Shown here: positions 1 through 9,148 of the stretch, piece after piece
Position numbering within the stretch: position 1 is the stretch's first letter
How the letters are laid out: each line of letters opens with the position of its first letter
Assembly: GCF_000378245.1 (NCBI RefSeq)
Contig: NZ_KB899494.1
Location: 310,001-374,000, forward strand
From: Aromatoleum toluclasticum ATCC 700605
GTDB taxonomy: Bacteria > Pseudomonadota > Gammaproteobacteria > Burkholderiales > Rhodocyclaceae
DNA: 64,000 nt
Reading direction: 5' to 3'
Position numbers and translations under genes: made by a program
The notes under the pieces: model-generated
Seen by the model: only the letters and a program-made list of their open reading frames with translations
What the model was told of the DNA's origin: nothing
Database searches by the model: none

Positions 1-37
1 GAGGGTGTCGACAATGGTAAGGTGTGACGGAAAGTCG

Positions 38-69
38 GTAGCAGCTTCCGTGCGAGGAGGCGCTGCTAC
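38..69. terminator. Hairpin at the 3' end of the tetrahaem cytochrome gene
   Basis: An 8-bp inverted repeat (gtagcagc at 38-45, gctgctac at 62-69) overlaps the TAG stop of the minus-strand cytochrome gene. Only a short T run follows on that strand, so it is at best a weak intrinsic terminator. Confidence 0.35.
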
Positions 70-824
70 TTGATGTGGCAGGTCAGGCAAAGTTCGCTCG
101 GGTTGTTTTCCGCTCGCAGGAACAACGGACGAACCGTGTGAGGGTCGTGACAGCTCGCGCATTCAACAAAGGGAATTTCCATCTGATCCTCGGCGTCGAT
201 GCGTACGTAGAGCGGCACGTCGAGGCGTCCGCGCTGAACCGAGGAGGTGTCCTTCGATACCCACCAAACGGGACGTTTGTCGATGATGCCGCGCGTGGCC
301 TGGCGGAAGCCGTCGTCGAATTTAAGCTGTTTTGCGGTATTGATGAGTTTGCCTGCTCGTTGCAGGTCCTCGCGGATTTTCTTGCGCTGTTCGGGCGTCA
401 GGGCGCCTCGATATGGCACGGCGAAAGGGTGGTCTATGCTGCCCCCGGCGACGCCGAATGCCTGCGACGAGTCGTGGCACGACAGGCAGGCGATGGACTG
501 GGAGCCGACCGCCTCGTTGCCTTCCGTGCCTATGCGGCCGATGTCATCGAACATCAGGAAGGTGCTGTCCTTCGGTACGGAGCTTTGCCACTTCGGCTGG
601 GCAGCATCGTCCTGGTTCGTGTCGCTCGGGGTATGGCAGAAGACGCAGATCTGGCGGGGGTCGACGTTCCGGCTGGAGTCGTACTGGATCAGGTTGTGCT
701 TGCTGTTCCGCATGTCGATCCGCTGCGCCTGCACAGCGGGGGCGCCGAAAAGAGCGCTGACGATCAGCAGTGCGCTTAGTGCGGTAAAGAGGCGGCAGGA
801 GGCGATGGGGCGCACGGTTGGCAA
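66..824 (-). CDS. Secreted tetrahaem cytochrome c (doubled CXXCH family)
   Basis: Predicted periplasmic electron-transfer protein of 252 residues. A hydrophobic signal peptide spans about residues 10-33, ending near AVQAQ. Four CXXCH haem sites are visible at C60, C113, C222 and C246; the last two are closely spaced, as in doubled-CXXCH cytochromes. The N-terminal KHNL...CVFCHTP stretch closely resembles the start of the 11-haem protein at 19.6-22.1 kb, so the two probably share ancestry. No ATG fits: the first codon here is TTG, 6 bases after aaagag; a GTG three codons later is the alternative. It lies downstream of, and probably in an operon with, the small cytochrome at 904-1206. The redox partner is unknown. 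Confidence 0.85.
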   Translation of the reverse strand: MPTVRPIASCRLFTALSALLIVSALFGAPAVQAQRIDMRNSKHNLIQYDSSRNVDPRQICVFCHTPSDTNQDDAAQPKWQSSVPKDSTFLMFDDIGRIGTEGNEAVGSQSIACLSCHDSSQAFGVAGGSIDHPFAVPYRGALTPEQRKKIREDLQRAGKLINTAKQLKFDDGFRQATRGIIDKRPVWWVSKDTSSVQRGRLDVPLYVRIDAEDQMEIPFVECASCHDPHTVRPLFLRAENNPSELCLTCHIK

Positions 825-903
825 TTGTCGCTCTTTACGTTGTCGTCCGCTTTTCCAAACGGTGGAACCTCGTTCTCAAGTTCGGGATCCGGTTCGGGCA
901 TCC

Positions 904-1206
904 CTAGCGGGACTGAGAAACCATGTATTCGACAGCGGCGCGAACCTGACTGTCGGCGAGGCCCGGATTGCCGCCTTTGGGCGGCATACCGCCCTTTCCG
1001 CGGAGAGCCGACTGTTGCAGGGCCTCGAGTCCCGCCGGAAGGCGAGGAGCCCAAGCGTTACGGTCGCCGAGAATCGGAGCTCCAGCCACCCCGGTTGCAT
1101 GACAGGCGCGGCAAATTTGAGTATAAACCGCCTTGCCGTCGGTAGCCGATACCTCGGTTGCCAGGATAAGGAATGCCAGGCCGACCGGTGCAAGAATGTG
1201 TTTCAT
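904..1206 (-). CDS. Small monohaem cytochrome c (c5-like)
   Basis: Predicted 100-residue periplasmic class I cytochrome c that carries single electrons between respiratory complexes. After a short signal peptide (about 1-21) there is one haem site, CRACH at 32-36, and a likely axial methionine at M74 in GGMPPKGG, the pattern of cytochrome c5-like proteins. I chose the ATG that gives MKHILAP; an upstream TTG would add six residues before the signal peptide without benefit. It is the first gene of a minus-strand pair with the tetrahaem cytochrome (79-bp gap) and is divergent from the dihaem gene at 1353, so the 146 bases between must hold both promoters. Confidence 0.85.
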   Translation of the reverse strand: MKHILAPVGLAFLILATEVSATDGKAVYTQICRACHATGVAGAPILGDRNAWAPRLPAGLEALQQSALRGKGGMPPKGGNPGLADSQVRAAVEYMVSQSR

Positions 1207-1352
1207 TTTGGTCCCGTCGATCAATCGCGAAGCCGGCCCGAGGCGGTAAGCATGGTTGGATCGGTAACCGAAGCAACCGACATGCCAGTATTGTGCATCG
1301 GTCGGTTCGGTTCTTGCATCAAGGCTGCAGTTTTTCGACCCAGGGGTATCTT

Positions 1353-2240
1353 GTGAATCAGAACAAGCAGTTCACGCAGGTCCTGCGCGCATGCGCAATC
1401 GGTTTCGGTGTGGTACTGAGCTTCGGTGCCAGCGGCAGCACGATCAAGGCCGACGTGCTTTATCACGAATACTGTTCGGTGTGTCATGGCGACCGGGGTG
1501 ACGGCAACTCCCGCGCGATGAAGAGCCTGAACCCGCCGCCCCGGGATCTGACGAAGGCAGGACCCACACTGCCGCGCGACTACATCCTGCATGTGATCAC
1601 GGAAGGCAAGCCGAATACGGCGATGGTCGGTTTCAAGACCCGCCTGAACGCGGAGGAGTTGGGGGCGCTGGCGGACTACGTGCACAAGGACATTGTGAAT
1701 CGCGGGGCGGCCATTACCGCAGGCTCGCTCAAGGGCATTTCCGGCACGTCGGGAACGACCGGTGGCGGTACGGCCGCCCCGACCCCGGTACCTACGCCTG
1801 CCCCGGCGGCCCCCGCAACTCCTGCCGTGGGTGGCGGTGCTCCCGTTCCCCCGATCGCGGCTCCGCTTCCGCCCGTGAAGCCGGTGGCGCCCGACGAGCG
1901 TGCGGACATGGCCGCGCCGTATCCGTCGGGTCTGAAGGGAGATGCGGCCAAGGGCAAGGAGTTTTATGAGAAGAATTGCGCCGAATGCCATGGCGTGAAG
2001 GGGGACGGCCAGGGGCCGCGCGCCTACTTCATTCGCCCGGTGCCGCGCGATTTCCTGCATGAGCGTTCCCGCCTGACGCTGAACCGGCCCGCGATCTATG
2101 CCGCGGTCTTCTTCGGACGGAATGGCACCGAGATGCCTGCCTGGAGCAAGGTGCTTGGCGAGCAGGAAATCGCCAACGTATCCGAGTATGTGTTTCAGAC
2201 CTTCATCCGTTCGGGCGACAAGGCAGCCAAGGCGAAATGA
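1353..2240 (+). CDS. Dihaem cytochrome c with proline-rich linker
   Basis: Predicted exported dihaem cytochrome of 295 residues. A signal peptide occupies about residues 8-30, and two class I haem domains follow: CSVCH at 41-45 and CAECH at 209-213. Each is followed by a PPRDLT/VPRDFL motif and a C-terminal helix. The domains are joined by a linker of about 50 residues rich in Ala, Pro, Thr and Gly. I chose the GTG at 1353 because it is preceded by aggggt and places the signal peptide at the terminus; the frame is open further upstream but that part looks non-coding. Its stop overlaps the start of the next cytochrome gene by 4 bases (ATGA), so the two are co-translated and probably act in one electron-transfer chain. 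Confidence 0.85.
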   Translation: MNQNKQFTQVLRACAIGFGVVLSFGASGSTIKADVLYHEYCSVCHGDRGDGNSRAMKSLNPPPRDLTKAGPTLPRDYILHVITEGKPNTAMVGFKTRLNAEELGALADYVHKDIVNRGAAITAGSLKGISGTSGTTGGGTAAPTPVPTPAPAAPATPAVGGGAPVPPIAAPLPPVKPVAPDERADMAAPYPSGLKGDAAKGKEFYEKNCAECHGVKGDGQGPRAYFIRPVPRDFLHERSRLTLNRPAIYAAVFFGRNGTEMPAWSKVLGEQEIANVSEYVFQTFIRSGDKAAKAK

Positions 2241-3244
2241 GTCGTAGTATCTGGGTGGGAGGGCTGGCCGCAGCGTTGTTCGCGATCCAGCCCGCGGCTC
2301 CGGCGATCGCGGCCGATGCAGGCAAGGACGGCGCCCGGCACGAGGCCGGGCGCAAGATCTACAATTTTCGCTGCTATTTCTGCCACGGCTATTCCGGTGA
2401 TGCGAAGACCCTGGCTGCGACCTATCTGACCCCGAAGCCACGTGATTTCACGAAGGACGTCGAGCAGTCGATCGGGCGGGAGCAGATGATTGCGGCCGTG
2501 CGGGACGGTAAGCCCGGTACCGCAATGAAGGGGTTCAAGGGAATCATCTCCGAGAGCGAGATCGAGAAGGTGGTCGATTTCGTGCGCCTGGAGTTCATCC
2601 GCAACAAGGCGGTGAACACGCGCTATCACACGCCGGAGAATGGTTGGCCGAACCATGAGCGAAACAAGCTGGCCTTCCCCTTTGCCACGGGCCAGATACC
2701 GCTCGATCGCTCGTGGGAGGCGCTGAGCCCGCCCGAGCAGAAGGGCAAGCGGCTTTTCCTGACGACATGCATCTCGTGTCACGATCATGCGCGGACAGAG
2801 GATCCCGGTCCGGTGTGGGGTGGGCGGCCGCTGTCCTATCCCCGCAACCATTTCGACCCGGGTGATTTTTCGGCCCCTCCACCGACCAAGGCGGATGCGA
2901 TCGCCAGTGCCAGTCCTTATGCAATGCACGACGTGGTGCCGCAGGTGTCGGGTTTGTCACCAACGGAGAAGCGGGGTGAAACCCTGTTTCAGGCGAACTG
3001 TGCGTTCTGCCATGGTGCGACGGGTACCGGACGGAACTGGATCGGAAGCTTCATGGAGCCGCATCCGCGTGATCTGACCGATCCGAAGTTCATGCAGAAC
3101 ATGACGCGTCAGCGTCTCGCGCACACAATCCGTGAAGGCTTGCCGAATACGTCGATGCCTGCATGGAAGTCGGTACTCAAGGACGATGAGATCCAGGCAG
3201 TCATTGCCTACGTGTCGCGGGTCTTTCACCCGGTGAAGCAGTAG
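2237..3244 (+). CDS. Trihaem cytochrome c
   Basis: Predicted 335-residue periplasmic cytochrome c with a signal peptide (about 5-26) and three CXXCH sites, at C46, C178 and C255. The first and third haem domains resemble those of the preceding dihaem protein, including the PRDFT/PRDLT motif and the GKPGTAM / GLPNTSM methionine-ligand loops. The middle site (CISCHDH) lies in a less conserved segment. The start ATG overlaps the upstream stop. The two genes probably form one cytochrome module; the donor and acceptor cannot be told from the sequence. Confidence 0.85.
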   Translation: MSRSIWVGGLAAALFAIQPAAPAIAADAGKDGARHEAGRKIYNFRCYFCHGYSGDAKTLAATYLTPKPRDFTKDVEQSIGREQMIAAVRDGKPGTAMKGFKGIISESEIEKVVDFVRLEFIRNKAVNTRYHTPENGWPNHERNKLAFPFATGQIPLDRSWEALSPPEQKGKRLFLTTCISCHDHARTEDPGPVWGGRPLSYPRNHFDPGDFSAPPPTKADAIASASPYAMHDVVPQVSGLSPTEKRGETLFQANCAFCHGATGTGRNWIGSFMEPHPRDLTDPKFMQNMTRQRLAHTIREGLPNTSMPAWKSVLKDDEIQAVIAYVSRVFHPVKQ

Positions 3245-3255
3245 TTCCTCGAAGT

Positions 3256-3293
3256 CGGGCAGTCGGACCCTCACAATGCAATCCGGCTGCCCG
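3256..3293. terminator. Hairpin between convergent genes
   Basis: A 12-bp stem with one mismatch (cgggcagtcgga at 3256-3267, tccggctgcccg at 3282-3293) separates the plus-strand cytochrome operon from the minus-strand TPR genes. Its position suits a bidirectional terminator; there is no clear T tract. Confidence 0.55.
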
Positions 3294-3304
3294 GGCGGTC
3301 TTCC

Positions 3305-5392
3305 CTAGCGCCCTGGGTTCGTCTCGAGTGCTCCGATGATCTGTGCGGCGCGCAGCTCGGCAGGGTCGAGGGCAAGCGACCGTCGCGCGGAAGTCAGTGC
3401 TTCCGAGTGTCGCCCGAGTTGCATCAGGGTTTCCGCACGGCCGTAGTGCGCGCGCGCATTGTCGGGCATTCCGGTTATGGCGGAGTCGAAGTCGGCAAGT
3501 GCTGCGTCGAGTTTGCCGCTGCGCAGGTATGCAAACGCGCGGTACAGGAGAGCGGTCCCGTGTGCGGGATTCATGCGCAGCGCGCGGCCGAAGGCTTCGA
3601 TGGCTTCGTCGTAGCGGCCGAGTCGACCGTAGGCTGCGCCGAGGAGGTCGAAGTATTCGTCCGTTGCGATGGCCGGGTCGCGTCCCCGCGCGTCTTCCAG
3701 CGCCGTGATGGTGGCGTCGGGGCGGCCCGTGGCGAAATACACATCGGCGAGCTCGCGGAGCGGGAGGGGGGTGCGGGCGTTCAGCCGGTTCGCCGCACTC
3801 AACCACTGTATCGCTTCGTCGTATCGGCCGGCGGCGGCGTGGAGGGCTCCAAGGGCGTAGGGGCCGCGATAGTCATCCGGTTCCAGTTCCATGAACCTTC
3901 GATAGTCGGCTTCGGCCGCGATGAAATCGCCGAGCTTGCGGTGACTCGAGCCGCGATTGAGGTGGGCGATGGCTCGGTTGGGCTCGAGACTCAGTGCCCG
4001 GGTGTATGCAGCGACGGCTTCGAGGCTGCGGTCCTGGTCCTCGTAGGCAGTGGCGAGATTCGTCCAGGCGCGCGGTACGCCCGGCGCATGGCGCACGGCG
4101 TGCTCGTACAGGGTGACGGGCGTCCGCCAGGTCGGAATGCGATACAGCGTTGCGGTGAAGAGGCCGGCCGTGACGAGGCCGATCAAGATCGCTGCGATAC
4201 TCAGTCGCCGTTCCGTGAGTTTCATCAGCCCCAGCCCCGCCAGCCCGGCGAGCCCCACCGAGGGCAGGTACATCCGGTGTTCGAACACCATTTCCAACGC
4301 TATGACGCTGCTCTCGACGGCCAACGTGGCGGGCACCCACAGCACGAGGAAGCCGACGGCCGGAATGCGGCTGCGCAGTGCGAGCCAGGCTCCGGCAACG
4401 ATCCAGATCAGTATCCCGGCCAGTGCCAGCGGTGTCGTCCATGGGGTCCAGAGATTCCTCGATAGGGCGAATTCATGCTCGATCGAAAATCGCTCCGGTA
4501 GCGGAATGAGCATCTGGCCAAGGTGGAAGAAGATCACTCGGGGCTGGGTGAGGAGGCGCTCGGACAGGGTGAAGTCCCGGTGGGCGTAACCGGGCACGAC
4601 ATAGTGCGAGACCGGGCCCTGAAACACCGCGAGGTCAAGGATGACGTAGGCGGTGATCAGGAGCGGCAGGGCGAGAATCGCCCTATCCGCGTGGGAGCGG
4701 ATCCTGTCGCCTGCTTCCCGGCATAGGGTGTATTCGGCCAGCAGGACCAGCGCGGGCAGGATGTAGGCATTTTCCTTCGAAAACCATGCGGCGATTGCGG
4801 CGAGGATCGCGATCGGATACCAGAGGCCGTGACGTCGGGTCAGTCTGCCCCTGACGTACGCGATCACGGTGATCAGCATGAACAGGGCGACCATGGACGC
4901 CATGCGCTGGACAACATAGGTCACTGCCTGCACCTGGATCGGGTGCAGAGCCCAGATTGCGGTCGCGGCGGAGGCGAAGAGCCATGCTGTGAGCGGCGGG
5001 GCGCCGCTGCGCTGGAACACCAGCAGGAGGAGCGCGAGCGTCGCAATGGCGGTAGCCGCGTGGATGATGATGTTCGTGATCAGGAAGGGGGCGGGATCAC
5101 CATTTCCGCGCCACCAGTCGATCGCGAAGCTGATGTTGGGAAGGACGCGCTGGGGGAGCAGACCCTCCCGCGCTGCGCGGAAGATGGCCTCGATGCCCGG
5201 CTCGGTCATGTGCACCGGTCCGTGCCGCACGATATTGGCGGCGTCGTCGAAATGGAAGCTGTTGCGGGGGGCTGTGTGGTAGGCGAGTCCGATCAGGATG
5301 AGCAGGGCGGTGATCAGACCGGTCCGTAACAGCCAATGAGGGCGTGTGTGGCTGGCGGTAAGCGGAGCGGAGGTGGCTATTGCGGTCGGCAT
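3305..5392 (-). CDS. TMTC-like polytopic membrane protein with C-terminal TPRs (paralogue 3)
   Basis: A 695-residue protein. The first 410 or so residues are hydrophobic, with about ten predicted membrane helices; about six tetratricopeptide repeats follow (roughly 430-690). The early FHFDD motif, the DWWRGNG loop and the FEHRMYLPSVG motif recall the TMTC / O-mannosyltransferase-like group of GT-C enzymes, whose acidic first loop binds a lipid-linked sugar. A role as a protein or lipid glycosyltransferase is therefore an inference. It is the last of three tandem paralogues, starting 4 bases after the stop of the second. A glycan biosynthesis operon lies on the other side of the trio. The substrate is unknown. 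Confidence 0.7.
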   Translation of the reverse strand: MPTAIATSAPLTASHTRPHWLLRTGLITALLILIGLAYHTAPRNSFHFDDAANIVRHGPVHMTEPGIEAIFRAAREGLLPQRVLPNISFAIDWWRGNGDPAPFLITNIIIHAATAIATLALLLLVFQRSGAPPLTAWLFASAATAIWALHPIQVQAVTYVVQRMASMVALFMLITVIAYVRGRLTRRHGLWYPIAILAAIAAWFSKENAYILPALVLLAEYTLCREAGDRIRSHADRAILALPLLITAYVILDLAVFQGPVSHYVVPGYAHRDFTLSERLLTQPRVIFFHLGQMLIPLPERFSIEHEFALSRNLWTPWTTPLALAGILIWIVAGAWLALRSRIPAVGFLVLWVPATLAVESSVIALEMVFEHRMYLPSVGLAGLAGLGLMKLTERRLSIAAILIGLVTAGLFTATLYRIPTWRTPVTLYEHAVRHAPGVPRAWTNLATAYEDQDRSLEAVAAYTRALSLEPNRAIAHLNRGSSHRKLGDFIAAEADYRRFMELEPDDYRGPYALGALHAAAGRYDEAIQWLSAANRLNARTPLPLRELADVYFATGRPDATITALEDARGRDPAIATDEYFDLLGAAYGRLGRYDEAIEAFGRALRMNPAHGTALLYRAFAYLRSGKLDAALADFDSAITGMPDNARAHYGRAETLMQLGRHSEALTSARRSLALDPAELRAAQIIGALETNPGR

Positions 5393-5396
5393 GCGC

Positions 5397-7076
5397 TCAC
5401 CGGTTGCAGTCGGGTGTTACGCCCAGCGCGCAGGCGCGGCGTCGAGCAGTGCGGGCTTCGAGCGGTCGCCCGGTGCGTTCGTACAGTTCCCCGAGGTAAT
5501 GTTGGGCGGCGGCTTCGCGCGACGAGATCGAGATCGCACGTTTCAGGTCTGTCTCGGCTCCGGGGATGTCCCCTTGTAGATAGCGCGCGACGCCGCGGTT
5601 GGTCCAGGGGGCGGCGTACTGGTCATTGAGGGCTATGGCGCGATCGAATGCCGACAGCGCTCGTTCGTAGCGCTCCTGTGTCAGCAGTTCGTCGCGGCGC
5701 TGCCCCAGATTTGCGACACCGAGAAGGTTCCATGCGCGGGCCGACCGCGGGGCGAGCCGGACGGCCTGCTCATATAGGCTTGCCTCGGTGCGCCACTGCG
5801 GAATCCGTTCGCTGGTCGACCAGAGCGCAACCCCCGTTGCGAGAAGGTATGCGGACCAGATGCCGGTGGTACGGACGGTTGGTCCGCGCGAAGCGGCATG
5901 CAGGAGCCCTATCGCAACGAGCCCCGTGAAGCCGACCGTGGGCATGTACATGCGGTGTTCGAAGACCATCTCGAGGGGGACGAACGAGCTCTCGATGAAG
6001 AGCGTGACCGGAACCCAGAGAGCGAAGAAGCCTGCGCGGCGGGTGCCCGCGCGGGCTGCGAGCAATGCGCCCGCGCCGCTCCAGGCCAGGATCACGCCCA
6101 TGGGAAGCCAGAACTCCCATGAGGCGGCGGAACGAACGATTTCGACGTCGTGTTCGAGCGAGAACCGTTCGGGAAGGGGCCAGAGTATCTGTGAAACGTG
6201 AAAGAGCACGACCTTGGGTTGCGTGAGCAGGCGCTCGCCGAGGGTAAAGCTGCGGCCGCCGTAGCCGCTCAATGCCCATTGACTGACGGGGCCGCCGAAG
6301 AGAATGTCGGCGAGAACGCAGATGACCGTGATCGCGGGGAGTGCGAGCAGCAGGCGGTCGCGGGGGTGTCGGATGAGGGAGCCGCGGTTGCGGATGACGA
6401 GATATTCGGCAAGCAGGATCAGGAGTGGCGCGATCCAGGCGTTTTCCTTGGACAGGGCAGCGAGCACCAAGGTGAGCGCGGAAAGCACTCCCCAGAGGGC
6501 TGCGCCGCGGCCGGCCGATGCGCGCGCCTTGAGGTAGGCCCAGACGGAGAGCACGGAAAACAGGGTTGCCAGCTCGGTCATGCGCTGAACAGCGTAGCTC
6601 ACGGCCTGGACGTGGATCGGCTGTACGGACCACCACAGGGCTGCCGCCGCGCAGGCGACGACCGCCGGCGCGGTCGGGCGTGTCGAGTGCGTGAGTGCGC
6701 GCAGCATGAACGCAAAGATCGCCCAGGCCGTGAGTACGTGAATAATGAGGTTGGTGGTCAGAAAGGCGCCCGGAGCGCCACCTCCGCGCCACCAGTCCAC
6801 CGCGAAGCTGAGTGTCGCGACCGGGCGGCGCGGAAGATAGGCGCCCTGGACGGCTGCGAGCAGACCGTCGACGCCGAACTGCTTCATGTGCAGCGAAGCG
6901 TTGTCGACGATGTTGGGCCAGTCGTCGAAGTGGAATGCGTTCTGGTCTATCCCGTGATAGGCGAGGACGGTCGCGATGGCTAGCACGAGCGCCGCCAACG
7001 CAGCCTGCAGAAGCTGCGAGCCGGTGCCGGCGGGGGCGTCGGACGTTTGCCGACGGGTGAAGAATTGTTCGCTCAT
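5397..7076 (-). CDS. TMTC-like polytopic membrane protein with C-terminal TPRs (paralogue 2)
   Basis: About 559 residues, using the ATG at 7076 whose ATGA overlaps the stop of the upstream paralogue; a longer reading would start deep inside that gene. It has the same architecture as its neighbours: N-terminal helix, FHFDDWPNI motif, SFAVDWWRG loop, multiple membrane helices, KVVLFHVSQILWPLPERFS and FEHRMYMPTVG segments, then about four TPRs. The TPR part is shorter than in the 695-residue copy. It is probably a GT-C-fold glycosyltransferase or a glycan-related membrane protein, inferred from the fold pattern and from neighbouring glycan genes. Confidence 0.7.
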   Translation of the reverse strand: MSEQFFTRRQTSDAPAGTGSQLLQAALAALVLAIATVLAYHGIDQNAFHFDDWPNIVDNASLHMKQFGVDGLLAAVQGAYLPRRPVATLSFAVDWWRGGGAPGAFLTTNLIIHVLTAWAIFAFMLRALTHSTRPTAPAVVACAAAALWWSVQPIHVQAVSYAVQRMTELATLFSVLSVWAYLKARASAGRGAALWGVLSALTLVLAALSKENAWIAPLLILLAEYLVIRNRGSLIRHPRDRLLLALPAITVICVLADILFGGPVSQWALSGYGGRSFTLGERLLTQPKVVLFHVSQILWPLPERFSLEHDVEIVRSAASWEFWLPMGVILAWSGAGALLAARAGTRRAGFFALWVPVTLFIESSFVPLEMVFEHRMYMPTVGFTGLVAIGLLHAASRGPTVRTTGIWSAYLLATGVALWSTSERIPQWRTEASLYEQAVRLAPRSARAWNLLGVANLGQRRDELLTQERYERALSAFDRAIALNDQYAAPWTNRGVARYLQGDIPGAETDLKRAISISSREAAAQHYLGELYERTGRPLEARTARRRACALGVTPDCNR

Positions 7077-9004
7077 TTCGTCAGGGGGTTTCTTCCGCAG
7101 TTTCGGGCGATACCCAGTCGGCACGCGTGATCCCGCGCAGCCGCGGCGTCTGCCGTGCGGCCGCGTGCTTCGTAGATCCGGCCAAGATAATCGAAGGCAA
7201 CCGATTCCCGCGGCGAAAGCTCGGTGGCCTTCTCGAAATCGGCCATCGCGGCATCCATGTCGCCTCGCAGGAACCGGGCGGTGCCGCGGTTGGTCCAGCA
7301 CTGTGCGTATTTCGGATCGATCGCTATGGCGCGATCGAAGTCCTGTATGGCGCTCTCAAGGTGCCCCGAGCGCAGCCTGAGGAGGCCGCGATTGTTGTAA
7401 CCGAGCACCTGTTTGGGGAACCGGCGGATGGTTTCCTCGTAGATCGCGCTCGCCTCCCCGGTTTGCCCCATCGCTTCGAGGACGACTCCGCGGTTGACGA
7501 ACGGAAAGCCGTCGCCCCATGTCGGATCGATTGCATTTGCACGGGAGATTGCAGCCAATGCGAGATCCGGTCTGCCGCCGCCAAGATATTCCCGCCCCAG
7601 TTGATTCCATACGCGAACCGAGTCCGGGGCATGTCGGGTCGAGTTTTCAAGCAGACTGATTGCCGTTCGCCACTGCGGCAGGCGCTCTTGCGTGGACCAC
7701 ATCGCGAAGAGGGCTGCGACGGCTGCGAGTGAACAGGCCGCAACCGAAAGGGAGGGGGACGACCGCTGTGATCCGGCGAGGGCGATGAGGCCGGCGATGC
7801 CTACCGACGGGAGGTACATGCGGTGCTCGAAGATCATTTCGAGGGGGATGACGGAGCTCTCGATCAGCAGCGTCACGGGAATCCAGAGCATGAAGAAACC
7901 GGCGATGCGCGAGCCCGGCTGCAGGGCGAATCGCACGCCGGCGGAGCACCAGCCGAGAATCACGAGCAGCGGCAGCCAGAACTGCCAAGATGCCGCGCTG
8001 CGGATGATTTCCACGTCGTGTTCGAGCGAAAACCGTCCGGGAAGCGGCCAGAGGATCTGGGAAACGTGGAAGAGCACGACCTTGGGCTGGGTCAGCAGCC
8101 GCTCGCCAAGGGTGAAATCGCGATTGGCGTAACCGGACAGGCCCCATCGGCTAAGCGGACCGTCGAGTGCGATATCGGCGAGCGCCACGAGCGCGGCGAG
8201 GCCCGGCAATGCGAGAAGCAGCCGCTCGGCATTGTGTCGGACCAGCGGTTTATTGTGCCGCAGCACGAGAAATTCGGCCATCAGCACGAGAGCAGGGGTG
8301 ATCCAGGCGTTTTCCTTGGACAGTGCGGCGAGGGCGAGGCTCGTGAACGAGAGTGCGGCCCATGCAATTTTCGCGGTGCCGCCGGCGATCCGCGCGCGCA
8401 GATAGGCCCATACGCAGATGAGCGCGAACAGGGCGGCGAGCACGGTCATGCGCTGGACTGCGTAACTGACCGCCTGGACATGGATGGGCTGGAGGGCCCA
8501 CCAGGCAGCCGCAGCTCCGGCTGCCAGTATCGTGCGAACGTCTGCGCGGCCATCTTCGCGGACAAGAATCGCCGTCTGCAGCAGCAGTGCGAGGACGGCC
8601 CAGCCTGTGAAGACGTGCAGTGCGAGGTTCGTGAGCAGGAAAGGGGCTGGTGTGCCGTTGCCGCGCCACCAGTCGATCGCGAAGCTTATCGATGGTACGG
8701 GGCGGTGCGGCAGAAAGCTGCCGCGGGCGGCATCGAGCAAGCCTTTCAGGCTGAACTGCGTCATCTGCACGGACGCGTTGTCGAAGATGTTGGGCCAGTC
8801 ATCAAAATGAAAGCCGTTCAGGCCGATGTCGCGATAGGCGAACAGGATCGTGGCTGCCAGGACGATCCCTGCGGCCAGCACGACAAGCTGCCCCTGAAGT
8901 TTGAGGTCGCGGGCAGTCACGGGCGGATGGTGGTTGGAGTGGGGGCCACGGGGTGTGTTAGCGCTTGGATGGCAGGGCCCGGCAACAAGCAAGCCTCGTT
9001 CCAT
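7073..9004 (-). CDS. TMTC-like polytopic membrane protein with C-terminal TPRs (paralogue 1)
   Basis: First gene of the tandem trio, 643 residues from the ATG at 9004. A GTG 28 codons later would give an N terminus more like that of paralogue 2. The FHFDDWPNIFDN motif, the SFAIDWWRGNG loop, the KVVLFHVSQILWPLPGRFS segment and FEHRMYLPSVG are nearly identical to paralogue 2. About five or six TPRs follow the membrane part. Such close resemblance in tandem points to local duplication. The gene is divergent from the glycosyltransferase at 9149, with about 144 bases for two promoters. The activity is inferred, as for its paralogues. Confidence 0.7.
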   Translation of the reverse strand: MERGLLVAGPCHPSANTPRGPHSNHHPPVTARDLKLQGQLVVLAAGIVLAATILFAYRDIGLNGFHFDDWPNIFDNASVQMTQFSLKGLLDAARGSFLPHRPVPSISFAIDWWRGNGTPAPFLLTNLALHVFTGWAVLALLLQTAILVREDGRADVRTILAAGAAAAWWALQPIHVQAVSYAVQRMTVLAALFALICVWAYLRARIAGGTAKIAWAALSFTSLALAALSKENAWITPALVLMAEFLVLRHNKPLVRHNAERLLLALPGLAALVALADIALDGPLSRWGLSGYANRDFTLGERLLTQPKVVLFHVSQILWPLPGRFSLEHDVEIIRSAASWQFWLPLLVILGWCSAGVRFALQPGSRIAGFFMLWIPVTLLIESSVIPLEMIFEHRMYLPSVGIAGLIALAGSQRSSPSLSVAACSLAAVAALFAMWSTQERLPQWRTAISLLENSTRHAPDSVRVWNQLGREYLGGGRPDLALAAISRANAIDPTWGDGFPFVNRGVVLEAMGQTGEASAIYEETIRRFPKQVLGYNNRGLLRLRSGHLESAIQDFDRAIAIDPKYAQCWTNRGTARFLRGDMDAAMADFEKATELSPRESVAFDYLGRIYEARGRTADAAAARDHACRLGIARNCGRNPLTK

Positions 9005-9148
9005 CAGACGGTATCGGCATATCCGGTGTCAGGTCGGCCCGAATCGTGCTTGCTGGTGTGTGCCGATGTATCATTGCCCGCCAGTCAATGACAAGGAAAT
9101 GCCGGTTGCCGCTGCGCCGGTACGAGCGCATAGCGCACCGGAAAACTC

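Noticed and set aside
5397-7301. Longer N terminus for the second TMTC-like protein
   Set aside because: The extra 75 codons lie inside the upstream paralogue and look unrelated, whereas the ATG at 7076 couples to its stop and gives an N terminus like the sibling.
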